The notes beneath the pieces are model-generated. The model searched no databases. It was not told the DNA's origin and was given only the letters and a program-made list of their open reading frames with translations. The translations under genes and the position numbers were made by a program. From Alterinioella nitratireducens (GTDB lineage Bacteria; Pseudomonadota; Alphaproteobacteria; Rhodobacterales; Rhodobacteraceae), in the NCBI RefSeq assembly GCF_013155465.1, contig NZ_JABJVX010000019.1, positions 1 through 37,505 on the forward strand: DNA of 37,505 nt, read 5' to 3'. Shown here piece after piece: positions 16,094-24,675 of the stretch. Numbering within the stretch: position 1 is the stretch's first letter; every line of letters begins with the position of its first letter.

Positions 16094-18067
16094 ATGAGTA
16101 TGGACAAGCTGAAGATGCACAGCCCCGACCTGAGCCAGGACAACATCGCGAAGATCCGCGAGCTGTTCCCTGGCTGCGTGACCGAGGCGCGGGACGAGAC
16201 GTCGGGGGCGGTGCGTCTGGCGGTAGACTTCGATCAGCTGCGTCAGGAGCTGAGCGACCACATAGTGGAGGGGCCGCAGGAGCGTTATCGACTGGACTGG
16301 CCGGGGAAACGCGAGGCGCTAGCGCTCGCGAATGCGCCGATTGCCAAAACGCTGCGCCCCTGCCGGGAGGAGAGCGTAGATTTCGACGGCACCCATAACC
16401 TCTTTATCGAAGGCGACAATCTAGAAACTATTAAACTCCTTCAAGGAAGTCACCTTGGAAAGGTCAAGTTAATATATTTAGACCCCCCATACAACACGGG
16501 TAGCGATTTCATATATGAGGATGATTTTTGTGAGGATTATTCATCTTATCTAGTCCGGAGCGAGCAGGTTGATCCCTCAGGAAATAAGCTCGTGTCAAAT
16601 TCTGAAGCAAACGGGCGTTTTCATTCGGACTGGCTGTCTATGATGTATGCTCGGGTTCGCGTGGCGCGTAATCTACTGTCCGAGGATGGCGTCATTGCAG
16701 TCCATATGGATGAGAACGAATATTCGAATCTTGAGAAGATGCTCACTGAGGTGTTTGGGGAAAAGAACAATCTTGGGACCATAGTCTGGGACAAGCGCAA
16801 TCCAAAAGGAGACTCCACGCGTGTCGCCCAGCAGCATGAATACATTTCTATATACGCTAAGGATTATGAGTGCTTTAAGCAAAAAGTTGATTTTCGGCGC
16901 CCTAAGCAAAATGCTCAAATCATGTTGGATAAAGCTTCTACCATGATTAAGCAACACGGCGGGATAAATTCTGCCAGCCGCGGTGCCTTCAAAAAATGGC
17001 TTTCTGCTCAAGATTTCTCCGGCGGAGAGAAGGCATATTCATTGATAGATGAGAAAGGGGATGTCTACCGTACTGTTTCAATGGCGTGGCCGAACAAAAA
17101 GAAAGCGCCTGATGAGTACTTCATTCCCTTGGTTCATCCAGTTACCGGTAAGGAATGCCCTGTCCCGGAAAGAGGGTGGAGAAACCCACCTAAGACTATG
17201 AAATCTCTTCTCGATGCAGGCCAGATCGTCTTCGGTCCCGATGAAAGCACTCAGCCCACCAGAAAGTACCTCCTAAAGGAGAATACAAAAGAAAATATTT
17301 CTAGTCTTATGTACTTTGGCGGGAGCGATGATGCGTTATTTTCGGAAATTGATCTCGTATTTGACAATCCGAAACCCGTTCAAGTGGCGCGGCGGATCAT
17401 TCAATCAATAACATCTGGGAACGATACTGTACTTGATTTCTTTGCCGGATCCGGAACTTGCGCGCACGCGGTTATGCAGCTCAACGCTTCTAACGGCACT
17501 AATCTCAGATTCATTATGGCGCAGCTAGCAGAGCCTATTTCCGACAGTAGTGTCGTAACAAAAACGGGCTGTCGGACAATTTCAGATCTTTGCAAGGAAC
17601 GCATCCGTCGGGCTGCAAAGAAAGTTGCTGATGGGGACAGCCATCCAAAATGGAACCGCGATATCGGGTTCCGGGTCCTAAAGGTGGACACCTCCAACAT
17701 GAAGGACGTCTACTACCGCCCGGACGAGCTGAAGCAGTCGGACCTGCTCGACATGGTCGACAACGTGAAGGAGGGCCGCACGGCCGAGGACTTGCTGTTC
17801 CAGGTGTTGGTCGATTGGGGCGTGGACCTGACGCTGCCCATCCGCCGCGAGACGGTGCAGGGCAAGACCGTGTTCTTCGTCGACGACAACGCCCTTGTCG
17901 CCTGCTTCGACCGCGGCATCACCGAGGATCTGGTGAAAGAGCTGGCGGGCCACGAACCCCTGCGCGTCGTCTTCCGCGACAACGGCTTCGTCTCGGACGC
18001 GGTGAAGATCAACGTCGAACAGATCTTCCGCCAGCTCTCGCCCACCACCGACGTCAAGTCGATCTGA
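16094..18067 (+). CDS. mod: Type III restriction-modification methyltransferase (Mod)
   Basis: A DNA N6-adenine methyltransferase of 657 residues, within the normal range for Mod. Motif IV, LIYLDPPYNTGSDFIYEDDF, lies near residue 130 and the SAM-binding motif VLDFFAGSGTCAHAV near 447. The target recognition region lies between them, an order typical of the beta class to which Type III Mods belong. A C-terminal segment (VKEGRTAEDLLFQVLVDWGV) is typical of Mod subunits. It modifies DNA and also gives the Mod-Res complex its specificity. The start at 16094 follows AAGAGG; ATG at 16100 is equally possible. Base composition is split: roughly 16430-17660 is AT-rich (35% G+C in two sampled 60-base lines), while a line of the 3' part is 67%, so the core was probably swapped in by recombination. 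Confidence 0.94.
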   Translation: MSMDKLKMHSPDLSQDNIAKIRELFPGCVTEARDETSGAVRLAVDFDQLRQELSDHIVEGPQERYRLDWPGKREALALANAPIAKTLRPCREESVDFDGTHNLFIEGDNLETIKLLQGSHLGKVKLIYLDPPYNTGSDFIYEDDFCEDYSSYLVRSEQVDPSGNKLVSNSEANGRFHSDWLSMMYARVRVARNLLSEDGVIAVHMDENEYSNLEKMLTEVFGEKNNLGTIVWDKRNPKGDSTRVAQQHEYISIYAKDYECFKQKVDFRRPKQNAQIMLDKASTMIKQHGGINSASRGAFKKWLSAQDFSGGEKAYSLIDEKGDVYRTVSMAWPNKKKAPDEYFIPLVHPVTGKECPVPERGWRNPPKTMKSLLDAGQIVFGPDESTQPTRKYLLKENTKENISSLMYFGGSDDALFSEIDLVFDNPKPVQVARRIIQSITSGNDTVLDFFAGSGTCAHAVMQLNASNGTNLRFIMAQLAEPISDSSVVTKTGCRTISDLCKERIRRAAKKVADGDSHPKWNRDIGFRVLKVDTSNMKDVYYRPDELKQSDLLDMVDNVKEGRTAEDLLFQVLVDWGVDLTLPIRRETVQGKTVFFVDDNALVACFDRGITEDLVKELAGHEPLRVVFRDNGFVSDAVKINVEQIFRQLSPTTDVKSI

Positions 18068-18076
18068 GGGCGCGCC

Positions 18077-21000
18077 ATGAAGCTCAAGTTCAAGGTCCAG
18101 CCCTATCAGACCAATGCCGTCAACGATGTGGTCGACTGTTTCGCCGGTCAGCCGATGACCACTGGCCTGACCTACCGCATCGACCCCGGCCGCAAGGCGC
18201 AGTCCAGCGCCTTCGGGGAAGGCTTCAAGAACGCCGACCTAGCGCTGACCGACGTGCAGATCCTGGAGAACATCCAGAAGGTCCAGCGGCGCCAGAACCT
18301 GCCCGCCTCGCAGTCGTTGACGGACTTCACGACCTTCGACGGCAAAGGCTCCCGCGTTCCCGTCAAGGCGGCCTACAAGCGCGACGCGCTGGCCGCGACC
18401 CGAGTTCACCTCGACGTCGAGATGGAGACCGGCACGGGCAAGACCTACTGCTACATCAAGACCATCTTCGAGATGAACAAGCGCTACGGATGGTCGAAAT
18501 TCATCATCATGGTGCCGTCGATCGCCATTCGCGAAGGGGTCTACAAGTCGCTGCAGATCACCGCCGACCACTTCACCGAGAGCTACGGCAAGAAGGCGCG
18601 GTTCTTCATCTACAATTCCAAGCGCCTGCACGAGCTGGAGAGCTTTTCGTCCGACGCCGGCATCAACGTGATGGTGATCAACATCCAGGCGTTCAATGCG
18701 CGAGGAGCCGACAACCGGCGCATCTACGAGGAGCTGGACGACTTCCAGTCGCGCAAGCCCATCGACGTGATCGCCTCGAACCGACCGATCCTGATCCTGG
18801 ACGAGCCGCAGAAGATGGAAGGCGCGGCGACGATGGAGGCGCTGCCGAAATTCAAGCCGCTGTTCATCATGCGCTATTCGGCAACCCACCGGACCCAGCA
18901 CAACCGCGTTCACCGTCTGGACGCTTTGGACGCCTACAACCAGAAGCTAGTGAAGAAGATCGCGGTGCGCGGCATCCAGACCCGCGGGCTAGCCGGCACC
19001 AACGCCTACCTGTACCTGGAAGGCATCGACATCTCGAAGAAGGCCCCCGTGGCGCGGATCGAGATGGAGGTGAAGTTGAAGTCGGGCGAGATCAAGCGCC
19101 AGCTTCGGCGGCTGGAGTTCCGCGACGATCTGTTCGTGGAGTCGGGCGAGCTGGACCAGTATCGCGGCTTCACAATCAGCCAGATTGACGCCGTCAACGA
19201 CACGGTAGAATTCACCAACGGGGAAGTGCTGAGGGCTGGTGAGGCCAACGGCGATGTCTCCGAGCGCGACATCCGCCGTATCCAGATCCGCGAGACGATC
19301 AAGGCTCACCTAGACAAGGAAAAGCAGCTGTTCGCGCAGGGCATCAAGGTCCTGTCGCTGTTCTTCATCGACGAGGTGGTTAAGTATCGGGACTACGACC
19401 AAGCCGACACGAAGGGGGAATATGCCCGGATCTTCGAGCAAGAATACGAGTTGCTGAAAGCTGAATACCTGTTCGAGCTCGCAATCGACAATGAAGCGTA
19501 CCGGAAATATCTCGCCAGCATCGACTCCACCGAGACCCACAATGGCTATTTCTCCATCGACAAGAAAACTGGCCGAGACATCGATGGGTCCATCAAGCAG
19601 GAGAAAGACGCCGAAACTGGTCGTAAAGTTGGCGTATCTCAGGATGTGGACGCTTATGATCTTATCTTGAAGAAAAAGGAGCGGCTGCTCTCCTTCGAGG
19701 AACCTACGCGGTTCATCTTCTCACACTCGGCGCTGCGCGAAGGCTGGGACAACCCGAACGTTTTCGTCATGTGCATGCTGAAGCACAGCGACAACACCAT
19801 CTCCCGGCGCCAGGAAGTGGGGCGTGGCCTGCGGCTAAGCGTCGATCAGCACGGGGACAGGATGGACCACCCGGCAGTGGTGCATGACATCAACGTGCTG
19901 AACGTCGTGGCGAGCGAGAGCTACAAGGACTTCGTGGCCGGGCTCCAGAAGGAGATCGCGGAAACCCTATCGTCGCGTCCGCGGCAGGCAACCGAGGAGT
20001 ACTTCACCGGCAAGACACTCGCGACCGAGGATGGCACGGTTGAGGTGACTGCCGCCATGGCAAAGCAAATATACCGCTACTTGGTTAAGAATGACTACAC
20101 GGACGATGCGGATCAGATTGCGGACGCCTATCACGAGGCCAAGGCCGAGGGGAAACTGGCCGACCTGCCCGACGACTTGAAGCCGCACGCGGAGCAGGTA
20201 TTCCAGCTCATCGAGAGCGTCTTCAGCGACGCGCAACTGCCCAAGGTCGATGATGGTCGCAAGCCCAAGACCAACCCCCTCAATGCCAATTTCGAGAAAA
20301 AGGAGTTCCAAGAGCTATGGGCGCGGATCAACCGAAAGGCGGTCTATCGGGTGGAGTTCGATTCAGAGGAGCTTACCCGCAAGTGCATCAGCGCGCTGGA
20401 CAGCCAGCTGCGGGTCACCCCCTTGCAGTACACCGTTCAGGTCGGCGTACAAAACGACGGTTTGACCGACGGCCAGCTTCGCAGCGGCGACGGCTTCTCT
20501 GTCACGAACACGACGACCGAGCGCGGGGACTCAATCCATTCGCTCGTGAAGTACGACCTCGTAGGGAAGGTAGCTGAGAACGCACAGTTGACGCGAGACT
20601 CAGCTGCGAAGATTCTCGGCCAGATCACATCGGCGGTTTTCGAGCAATTCACAAAGAACCCGGAGCACTTTATCGCCGAGGCGTCGCGAATCATCGCCGA
20701 GCAGAAGGCTGCCATGGTGATCGAGCGTCTGGCTTATGACGAAGTCGACGAGCGATACGATGTCGACATCTTCACTGCGAACCAGACTGGCCAAGATTTC
20801 TCCCGAGCCACTGCGAAACTCAAGAACCACGTTTACGACTATGCGATCACTGATTCCGAAGTCGAGAGAGATTTCGTGAAGGAGTTGGACACAAGTAGCG
20901 AGGTCGTGGTGTACGCCAAACTCCCACGTGGGTTCCTAATCCCGACCCCGGTCGGGGACTACAACCCTGATTGGGCGATCTCCTTCAAAACTGGCAGCGT

Positions 21001-21196
21001 GCGGCACATCTACTTCGTTGCTGAAACCAAGGGCACAATGTCCAGCATGAAATTGCGCGAGATCGAGAAGACCAAGATCGAGTGCGCCCGCAAGTTCTTC
21101 GGCGAACTAAATCTGCAGGTAGCTAAGGCCCACGTAAAATATGAGGTGATCACGAATTATAATCAGCTCATGGATATCGCGGGATTCAAAAAATAA
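18077..21196 (+). CDS. res: Type III restriction enzyme, Res subunit
   Basis: A 1039-residue restriction subunit, close to the usual length (900-1000). SF2 helicase motifs: Walker [20 protein letters not shown] near residue 118, [16 protein letters not shown]-box variant [11 protein letters not shown] near 240, [19 protein letters not shown], and motif [13 protein letters not shown] near 577. The C-terminal PD-(D/E)xK nuclease is visible as NPDWAISF followed by FVAETKG near 962-985. It cleaves DNA after ATP-dependent communication between two unmodified sites and works only in complex with Mod. It starts 9 bp after mod. The first third is GC-richer than the rest, another hint of recombination. 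All catalytic motifs are intact. Confidence 0.94.
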   Translation: MKLKFKVQPYQTNAVNDVVDCFAGQPMTTGLTYRIDPGRKAQSSAFGEGFKNADLALTDVQILENIQKVQRRQNLPASQSLTDFTTFDGKGSRVPVKAAYKRDALAATRVHLDVEMETGTGKTYCYIKTIFEMNKRYGWSKFIIMVPSIAIREGVYKSLQITADHFTESYGKKARFFIYNSKRLHELESFSSDAGINVMVINIQAFNARGADNRRIYEELDDFQSRKPIDVIASNRPILILDEPQKMEGAATMEALPKFKPLFIMRYSATHRTQHNRVHRLDALDAYNQKLVKKIAVRGIQTRGLAGTNAYLYLEGIDISKKAPVARIEMEVKLKSGEIKRQLRRLEFRDDLFVESGELDQYRGFTISQIDAVNDTVEFTNGEVLRAGEANGDVSERDIRRIQIRETIKAHLDKEKQLFAQGIKVLSLFFIDEVVKYRDYDQADTKGEYARIFEQEYELLKAEYLFELAIDNEAYRKYLASIDSTETHNGYFSIDKKTGRDIDGSIKQEKDAETGRKVGVSQDVDAYDLILKKKERLLSFEEPTRFIFSHSALREGWDNPNVFVMCMLKHSDNTISRRQEVGRGLRLSVDQHGDRMDHPAVVHDINVLNVVASESYKDFVAGLQKEIAETLSSRPRQATEEYFTGKTLATEDGTVEVTAAMAKQIYRYLVKNDYTDDADQIADAYHEAKAEGKLADLPDDLKPHAEQVFQLIESVFSDAQLPKVDDGRKPKTNPLNANFEKKEFQELWARINRKAVYRVEFDSEELTRKCISALDSQLRVTPLQYTVQVGVQNDGLTDGQLRSGDGFSVTNTTTERGDSIHSLVKYDLVGKVAENAQLTRDSAAKILGQITSAVFEQFTKNPEHFIAEASRIIAEQKAAMVIERLAYDEVDERYDVDIFTANQTGQDFSRATAKLKNHVYDYAITDSEVERDFVKELDTSSEVVVYAKLPRGFLIPTPVGDYNPDWAISFKTGSVRHIYFVAETKGTMSSMKLREIEKTKIECARKFFGELNLQVAKAHVKYEVITNYNQLMDIAGFKK

Positions 21197-21220
21197 TTTG
21201 GAATCCAAGATTGATTATTT
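21191..21220. terminator. Possible bidirectional terminator
   Basis: AAATAAT (21191-21197) and ATTATTT (21214-21220) are inverted, with an inner TTGG/CCAA pair. It lies between the convergent stops of res and the next gene. It is AT-rich and lacks a strong GC stem, so this is a weak call. Confidence 0.3.
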
Positions 21221-21958
21221 CAGGTGTGCGCCTGACACAAACTCCGAGAAGGCAAATTTTCCGATATGTTTCGGAGCATCGGTACCATTAAATGAAAACA
21301 ACGAAAGAGTGTCAGCATCATCACGAAATGGGCTCTTTTGCCTTACATTATAGGCAATTGTCATTGGTATGCCGCATGACCTGGAAACGCTATGAATCAA
21401 CTGAAAGTTTGGAAAGTCTTGACGGTATGGAGTCCATTTATCTAGTGAGATATACGACCGCTTTAGCTCCACGAACTCTGCCGGGACGAGTTCAGTCTTT
21501 CTTCTGAACAAATCAATATCCGATACTGTAATCGCCCCTAAGTTGGCGCGTTGCCAGTTGTGATAGGCGCTGCTTGAGGCATCGTTCAGTGCCTTCAACG
21601 TGGCCCCAGAGCTTGTGGGAAGGCCAAGATCACGCAAGGCAGCTTTCAGATCAGGCAACGAAATTCGCTTCAGAGGAGCTCCACCAACCGCAAAATCAAC
21701 AAAATCGATTTCTTTTACTGTATCATCAAAATAAATCTCAACCCAGGGCAGCCCTGCTACAACGGAAATCCTTTTCACAAGACCTTTTATTTCCAACTGT
21801 GGAGTCCACGAACGGCCGGCCACCAAGGCGACCACTATGGGACTGGAATCTCGATCACCGTAAATCAATGTCCATGCGTTTCCGGTCACCCACATAAAAA
21901 AGTGGTCTTTAGTGTTATCCAGTTTCTGGTAGACGGCATTGCTTTGATAGTAGTGCAT
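21215..21958 (-). CDS. Unknown protein convergent with res (about 247 aa)
   Basis: The family is not recognised. It is predicted soluble, mixed alpha/beta in the first half (IVVALVAGR, VEIYFDDTVKEIDFVDF) with a helical middle (LKALNDASSSAYHNWQRANLG) and ending GKFAFSEFVSGAHLK. No nuclease motif can be asserted. ATG at 21958 is preferred because GGAAG lies upstream; a frame extends to 22060, but those 34 extra residues look unnatural. It is clearly AT-richer than the phage genes next to it. It sits at the junction between defence operon and prophage and converges on res, so it may be a defence accessory or phage cargo. Confidence 0.65.
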   Translation of the reverse strand: MHYYQSNAVYQKLDNTKDHFFMWVTGNAWTLIYGDRDSSPIVVALVAGRSWTPQLEIKGLVKRISVVAGLPWVEIYFDDTVKEIDFVDFAVGGAPLKRISLPDLKAALRDLGLPTSSGATLKALNDASSSAYHNWQRANLGAITVSDIDLFRRKTELVPAEFVELKRSYISLDKWTPYRQDFPNFQLIHSVSRSCGIPMTIAYNVRQKSPFRDDADTLSLFSFNGTDAPKHIGKFAFSEFVSGAHLK

Positions 21959-22060
21959 GGTGCTTCCAAGGTACGATTGATTGTGTGTATCGCCTGCCCT
22001 GCGCTGTAACAAGCAACCACGAAGCTTGCCGGCTACTCGAAGCTCAAAAAATCTATGCAC

Positions 22061-22243
22061 TCACCTAAACTTGCAGCCCCACAAAGCCGTCCTGTCGGCG
22101 GTGCGGAAGTTGCCTTGCAGTTGGAACTTATCGACCGCCGTCAGCGTCACCATCACCCACAGCCAGAGAGCCGTCACCTCCAAGACATACTCGCCAGTGA
22201 TTTCGCCGTAGGATCCTTGGATTTCAGTCGTTTCGTTCAGCAC
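22061..22243 (-). CDS. Small membrane protein after the spanin genes (60 aa)
   Basis: A GTG at 22243 overlaps the end of the Rz1-like gene (GTGCTGA). The product has one hydrophobic segment (TALWLWVMVTLTAVDKF) after a short polar N-terminus. Translational coupling to the lysis genes supports a real gene, but the ribosome binding site (GAGG, 2 bases away) is poorly spaced. It could be a lysis accessory or the last small gene of the prophage late operon. No family is recognised. Confidence 0.4.
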   Translation of the reverse strand: MLNETTEIQGSYGEITGEYVLEVTALWLWVMVTLTAVDKFQLQGNFRTADRTALWGCKFR

Positions 22244-22485
22244 GCCCTCACTTGCTCCCGCATCACCCCATAGTCCCCCATCATCTCGACGACGGCCGAT
22301 CCGTCCGGAAGCGCCGTCAATTCCTCGGCCGCCCGCGCCTGAAACTCCCTGCTGTATTCCACAACCGGCGGACACACTGCCACGCCGCCGGGGTCAAAAC
22401 CCGCCGTCGCGCAACCGGTCAACAAGCTCGTCGCGATTACGAGGACGGCGAGCCGCCGCCTCCAGCATCCTTCTCTGAGCTTCAT
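22237..22485 (-). CDS. Rz1-like outer-membrane spanin lipoprotein
   Basis: An 82-residue predicted lipoprotein. The basic N-terminus and hydrophobic core LAVLVIATSLLTGCA end in a lipobox with Cys at about residue 25, and the mature part is short with proline near the lipid anchor. The gene begins inside the preceding small membrane-protein gene in another frame and extends past it. This nested or overlapping arrangement, next to an endolysin, is the hallmark of Rz/Rz1 pairs that fuse inner and outer membranes in the last step of lysis. The proteins diverge strongly between phages, so the assignment rests on architecture. The mature part is less proline-rich than lambda Rz1. Confidence 0.7.
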   Translation of the reverse strand: MKLREGCWRRRLAVLVIATSLLTGCATAGFDPGGVAVCPPVVEYSREFQARAAEELTALPDGSAVVEMMGDYGVMREQVRAC

Positions 22486-22651
22486 TGGCTTTCTCCCTGG
22501 TGTCTAAGCGTTCCGCCAGGCGACCGGCGCGCTCGCCGGAGCGGCGCAGGGCAAGCAGGAACAGAAGGATCGCGAAGACGATCACACCATGACGCAGCGC
22601 GACTCTCGCCCATGGAGCAGCGGCGATCCCGCCGAGAATGTAGGCGATCAT
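22394..22651 (-). CDS. Rz-like inner-membrane spanin
   Basis: An 85-residue protein with one N-terminal membrane helix (ALRHGVIVFAILLFLLALRR) followed by a charged helical or coiled-coil tail (GRLAERLDTREKANEAQRRM). This is the topology of an i-spanin, although it is short compared with lambda Rz (153 residues). The start overlaps the endolysin stop by ATGA, and the Rz1-like lipoprotein gene starts inside it. Together they form the end of the lysis cassette. Confidence 0.65.
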   Translation of the reverse strand: MIAYILGGIAAAPWARVALRHGVIVFAILLFLLALRRSGERAGRLAERLDTREKANEAQRRMLEAAARRPRNRDELVDRLRDGGF

Positions 22652-23322
22652 CGCTGTCCCCGGCCCCAGTCGTCGAGGCGGGCGTAGATCGTGACCGCGA
22701 TGCCACCGAGGGCCACCGCGATGAATACCCAGCGAAGCGTGTCGAGATACGGAACCAGCGGCAGGATCGCGGTCTGCGTCTCAGCAAGCACCTGCTGAGC
22801 CACCTCCACGCCAGCTGCGCCCAGCGTTGCCACACCCGCGGCCCCACCGCCTTTCATGGTACGGCTTTGCGCCAGAACCTCGCGCGCCGGCGGGGTTTCG
22901 GCTGCAAATGCCGTCGCCCGGACCGGGAACCGCTCGCCCCACTGGCGCGAGGGGCCGAGGTCGACATGCATGAAGCCGGAGCGCGGGTAGAAGCCGAAAC
23001 CCAGGAACCCGACCTCCCGTGCCGCCACCTCGAAAGCCGCCGGATCGTGGTTCGACATGGCGATGTCGAAAGCCGCACCATCCAAATGCTTCGAGCGGGT
23101 TGCGCCGCCCACTGCGCGGTTGTGCTCTGGGCTGCGGTAGGCCGAGCGAACGATCAGCGGCTTGCCTAGCCGGTCGCGCAGCGCCTGCAGCTTGTCGAGA
23201 GCGGGCTCGTTGATCAGCAGTTTTCCGGTACCGCGGCAGGCAATTTCGGCCGGCGAGAAGTTGGTCCAGCGCCAGGCGCCGTCCGGCACGTCGCGCCAAT
23301 GGTCAAAAAAGGTCGTGGTCAT
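22648..23322 (-). CDS. Peptidase M15 endolysin with C-terminal membrane segments
   Basis: A 224-residue phage lysis enzyme. The zinc peptidase M15 signature is clear: SAYRSPEHNRAVGG, SKHLDGAAFDIA (SxHxxGxAxD, zinc His and Asp) and MHVDLG (catalytic or zinc His). It would cut peptidoglycan cross-link peptides. Unlike a simple endolysin, the protein has a C-terminal extension with a Gly/Ala-rich weakly hydrophobic stretch (VATLGAAGVEVAQQV) and then a strong membrane helix (WVFIAVALGGIAVTIYARL). It may therefore be membrane-tethered or a fusion with a holin-like part. The ATG at 23322 has GGAGG 5 bases upstream; the longer frame to 23406 overlaps a terminator and is rejected. No separate holin gene was found. 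Confidence 0.88.
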   Translation of the reverse strand: MTTTFFDHWRDVPDGAWRWTNFSPAEIACRGTGKLLINEPALDKLQALRDRLGKPLIVRSAYRSPEHNRAVGGATRSKHLDGAAFDIAMSNHDPAAFEVAAREVGFLGFGFYPRSGFMHVDLGPSRQWGERFPVRATAFAAETPPAREVLAQSRTMKGGGAAGVATLGAAGVEVAQQVLAETQTAILPLVPYLDTLRWVFIAVALGGIAVTIYARLDDWGRGQR

Positions 23323-23339
23323 CGGGTCCTCCAGAATCG

Positions 23340-23363
23340 AAAAACCCGCCTCGGAGGGCGGGT
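23340..23363 (-). terminator. Rho-independent terminator before the lysis genes
   Basis: On the minus strand a 7-bp stem (ACCCGCC with GGCGGGT; 23357-23363 and 23344-23350) with a 6-base loop is followed by a run of T at 23344-23340. It lies between the DUF6127-type gene and the endolysin, and would end or reduce transcription from the tail genes. Confidence 0.75.
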
Positions 23364-23392
23364 GTGGTGAGCGGGTGAATGTTGGAGTTGGT

Positions 23393-23683
23393 CTACGGCG
23401 ATCCACCGAAGATCTTGAGCTTCAGTGCAATCCCGGCGAGGAGCGCCAGCATCATCCCCGTGGTGATGAGATGGACAGCGGTCTGGACGGCCGTGCGCCG
23501 AACGAAGCGAATGCAGTCGAGAAGTGAACGGAGATCGCGGATGTCGAGGGCGGCGTCCTTGCCATCGATCCCAGCATCGGCAAGCGCCCGTTTGGCACCT
23601 GCTTCAGCCGCGCGCGTCAGCATGGCCTGGAATTCGATTTCGGACATACGCATGTCGCCCTGATCGGCTCGAGGTGGCGTCAT
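23393..23683 (-). CDS. DUF6127-type phage membrane protein (96 aa)
   Basis: Recognised as DUF6127-like, a small protein at the tail-lysis boundary of rhodobacterial prophages. The central block KDAALDIRDLRSLLDCIRF is characteristic, followed by one or two membrane segments (AVHLITTGMMLALLAGIAL) and a short basic end. ATG at 23683 overlaps the tail fibre stop by ATGA; internal ATGs at 23653 and 23647 are alternatives. The size, membrane segment and position before the endolysin make a holin-like role possible, but none is known. Confidence 0.75.
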   Translation of the reverse strand: MTPPRADQGDMRMSEIEFQAMLTRAAEAGAKRALADAGIDGKDAALDIRDLRSLLDCIRFVRRTAVQTAVHLITTGMMLALLAGIALKLKIFGGSP

Positions 23684-24675
23684 GACGAGATAATTCCAAC
23701 CTCTGTCGGCAGCGCGGCCGTGGTCCAGGGCGTGCTGTCGGCCGGGTTTACATCCCATGTCGAATAAACCGGCGACGGCATATCGGCGGACGGCGTACCG
23801 GGAGATGCGTCATAGTCCACGCCCCCGATTCTAAGGAACCCCGCAATGCCGGTCGGCCCGGCCGTGCCAAGCTGGGCCAGCTGTTTCACATGCACACCTG
23901 CGATGGTCGATGCCCCGGCGGGTCCAGTTGGCCCCGACAGCGAAAACGACATGCGTTGACCGGCAATATCGCTCGCCGCGCGGGTGGTGATGTCGCCGTC
24001 CTTCACGGCATCGACGCCGCCTGAGAAGGCATCATAGGTCGCAACCAGATCGGGCGTGCGCCGAGCAAACCGCCGCCCAATGGTTGAGACGCCGTCGAGC
24101 ACTGCGATATGGGCGTAATAGCAGGTGGCCGGGTTGTAGAAATCAAAGAGCCCGTGGTTCTTCCAGACACAACGAACGGGTCGGCCCTTGCCTCCGGTGT
24201 TCGCTGCTGTTGCGCTGCTCTGCAGGACCCCGTCGGTGTAAAACTCAATGGTGATGTCAGCGCCGACCGCAATTTTCACATCGATCCAATAGACCTGGTT
24301 CGTGGCAGCAGTGAAGGACGAGGCTCCATCGACATTGGTGTCACCCATTGCCATGGCGTGATACTTCTCATCGTCGCGCTCGGTTCGGACACGCGCGATC
24401 AGCGCATTCGTATCGTCGTAGAACTCCAAAAAGGTGCCGTCTGTACCGATAATGTGGGCGTTGACCGACGGAGCCTTGTATCGAAATCCCAGCCAGACAT
24501 CACCGGCCGGCACAGACCACGAGGCCGAAAAAGGGACCGCGCTCGTCTCGCCCGTGTTGATCCGAACGCAGTTGACGTCGAGGTCGGCGTCAAAACCGGC
24601 GGCGTCGGTGCTGATGCGACCCTCGACGCCTGCAAGGTCGGTGACCTGGTGTCCGAGATGGAGGATGTGGCTCAT
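23680..24675 (-). CDS. Tail fibre-like protein with beta-sandwich and collagen-like bits
   Basis: A 331-residue virion protein. Residues about 10-210 are beta-rich (for example WLGFRYKAP, TFLEFYDDTNALIARVR, ITIEFYTDGVLQSS) and fit a concanavalin A/LamG-like jelly roll, common in phage receptor-binding proteins. Two short Gly-x-Pro stretches follow (SGPTGPAGAS and GTAGPTGIAG), resembling collagen-like trimer segments. ATG at 24675, with GAGG upstream, overlaps the tail-tip stop by ATGA. It is the last tail gene, where receptor-binding proteins normally sit. Host specificity is inferred. Confidence 0.75.
   Translation of the reverse strand: MSHILHLGHQVTDLAGVEGRISTDAAGFDADLDVNCVRINTGETSAVPFSASWSVPAGDVWLGFRYKAPSVNAHIIGTDGTFLEFYDDTNALIARVRTERDDEKYHAMAMGDTNVDGASSFTAATNQVYWIDVKIAVGADITIEFYTDGVLQSSATAANTGGKGRPVRCVWKNHGLFDFYNPATCYYAHIAVLDGVSTIGRRFARRTPDLVATYDAFSGGVDAVKDGDITTRAASDIAGQRMSFSLSGPTGPAGASTIAGVHVKQLAQLGTAGPTGIAGFLRIGGVDYDASPGTPSADMPSPVYSTWDVNPADSTPWTTAALPTEVGIISS

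Noticed and set aside
17650-19188. Plus-strand open frame of 512 codons across mod and res
   Set aside because: It is an out-of-frame reading of two clearly identified genes, rich in Arg, Pro and Gly, as expected of a GC-rich shadow.
22252-23169. Plus-strand open frame of 305 codons opposite the lysis genes
   Set aside because: Antisense to the spanin and M15 endolysin genes; low-complexity, Arg/His-rich product and no start signals.
23323-23406. Longer N-terminus for the M15 endolysin
   Set aside because: It would read through the terminator hairpin and adds an unnatural Pro/Ser/Arg-rich leader; GGAGG is correctly spaced for 23322.
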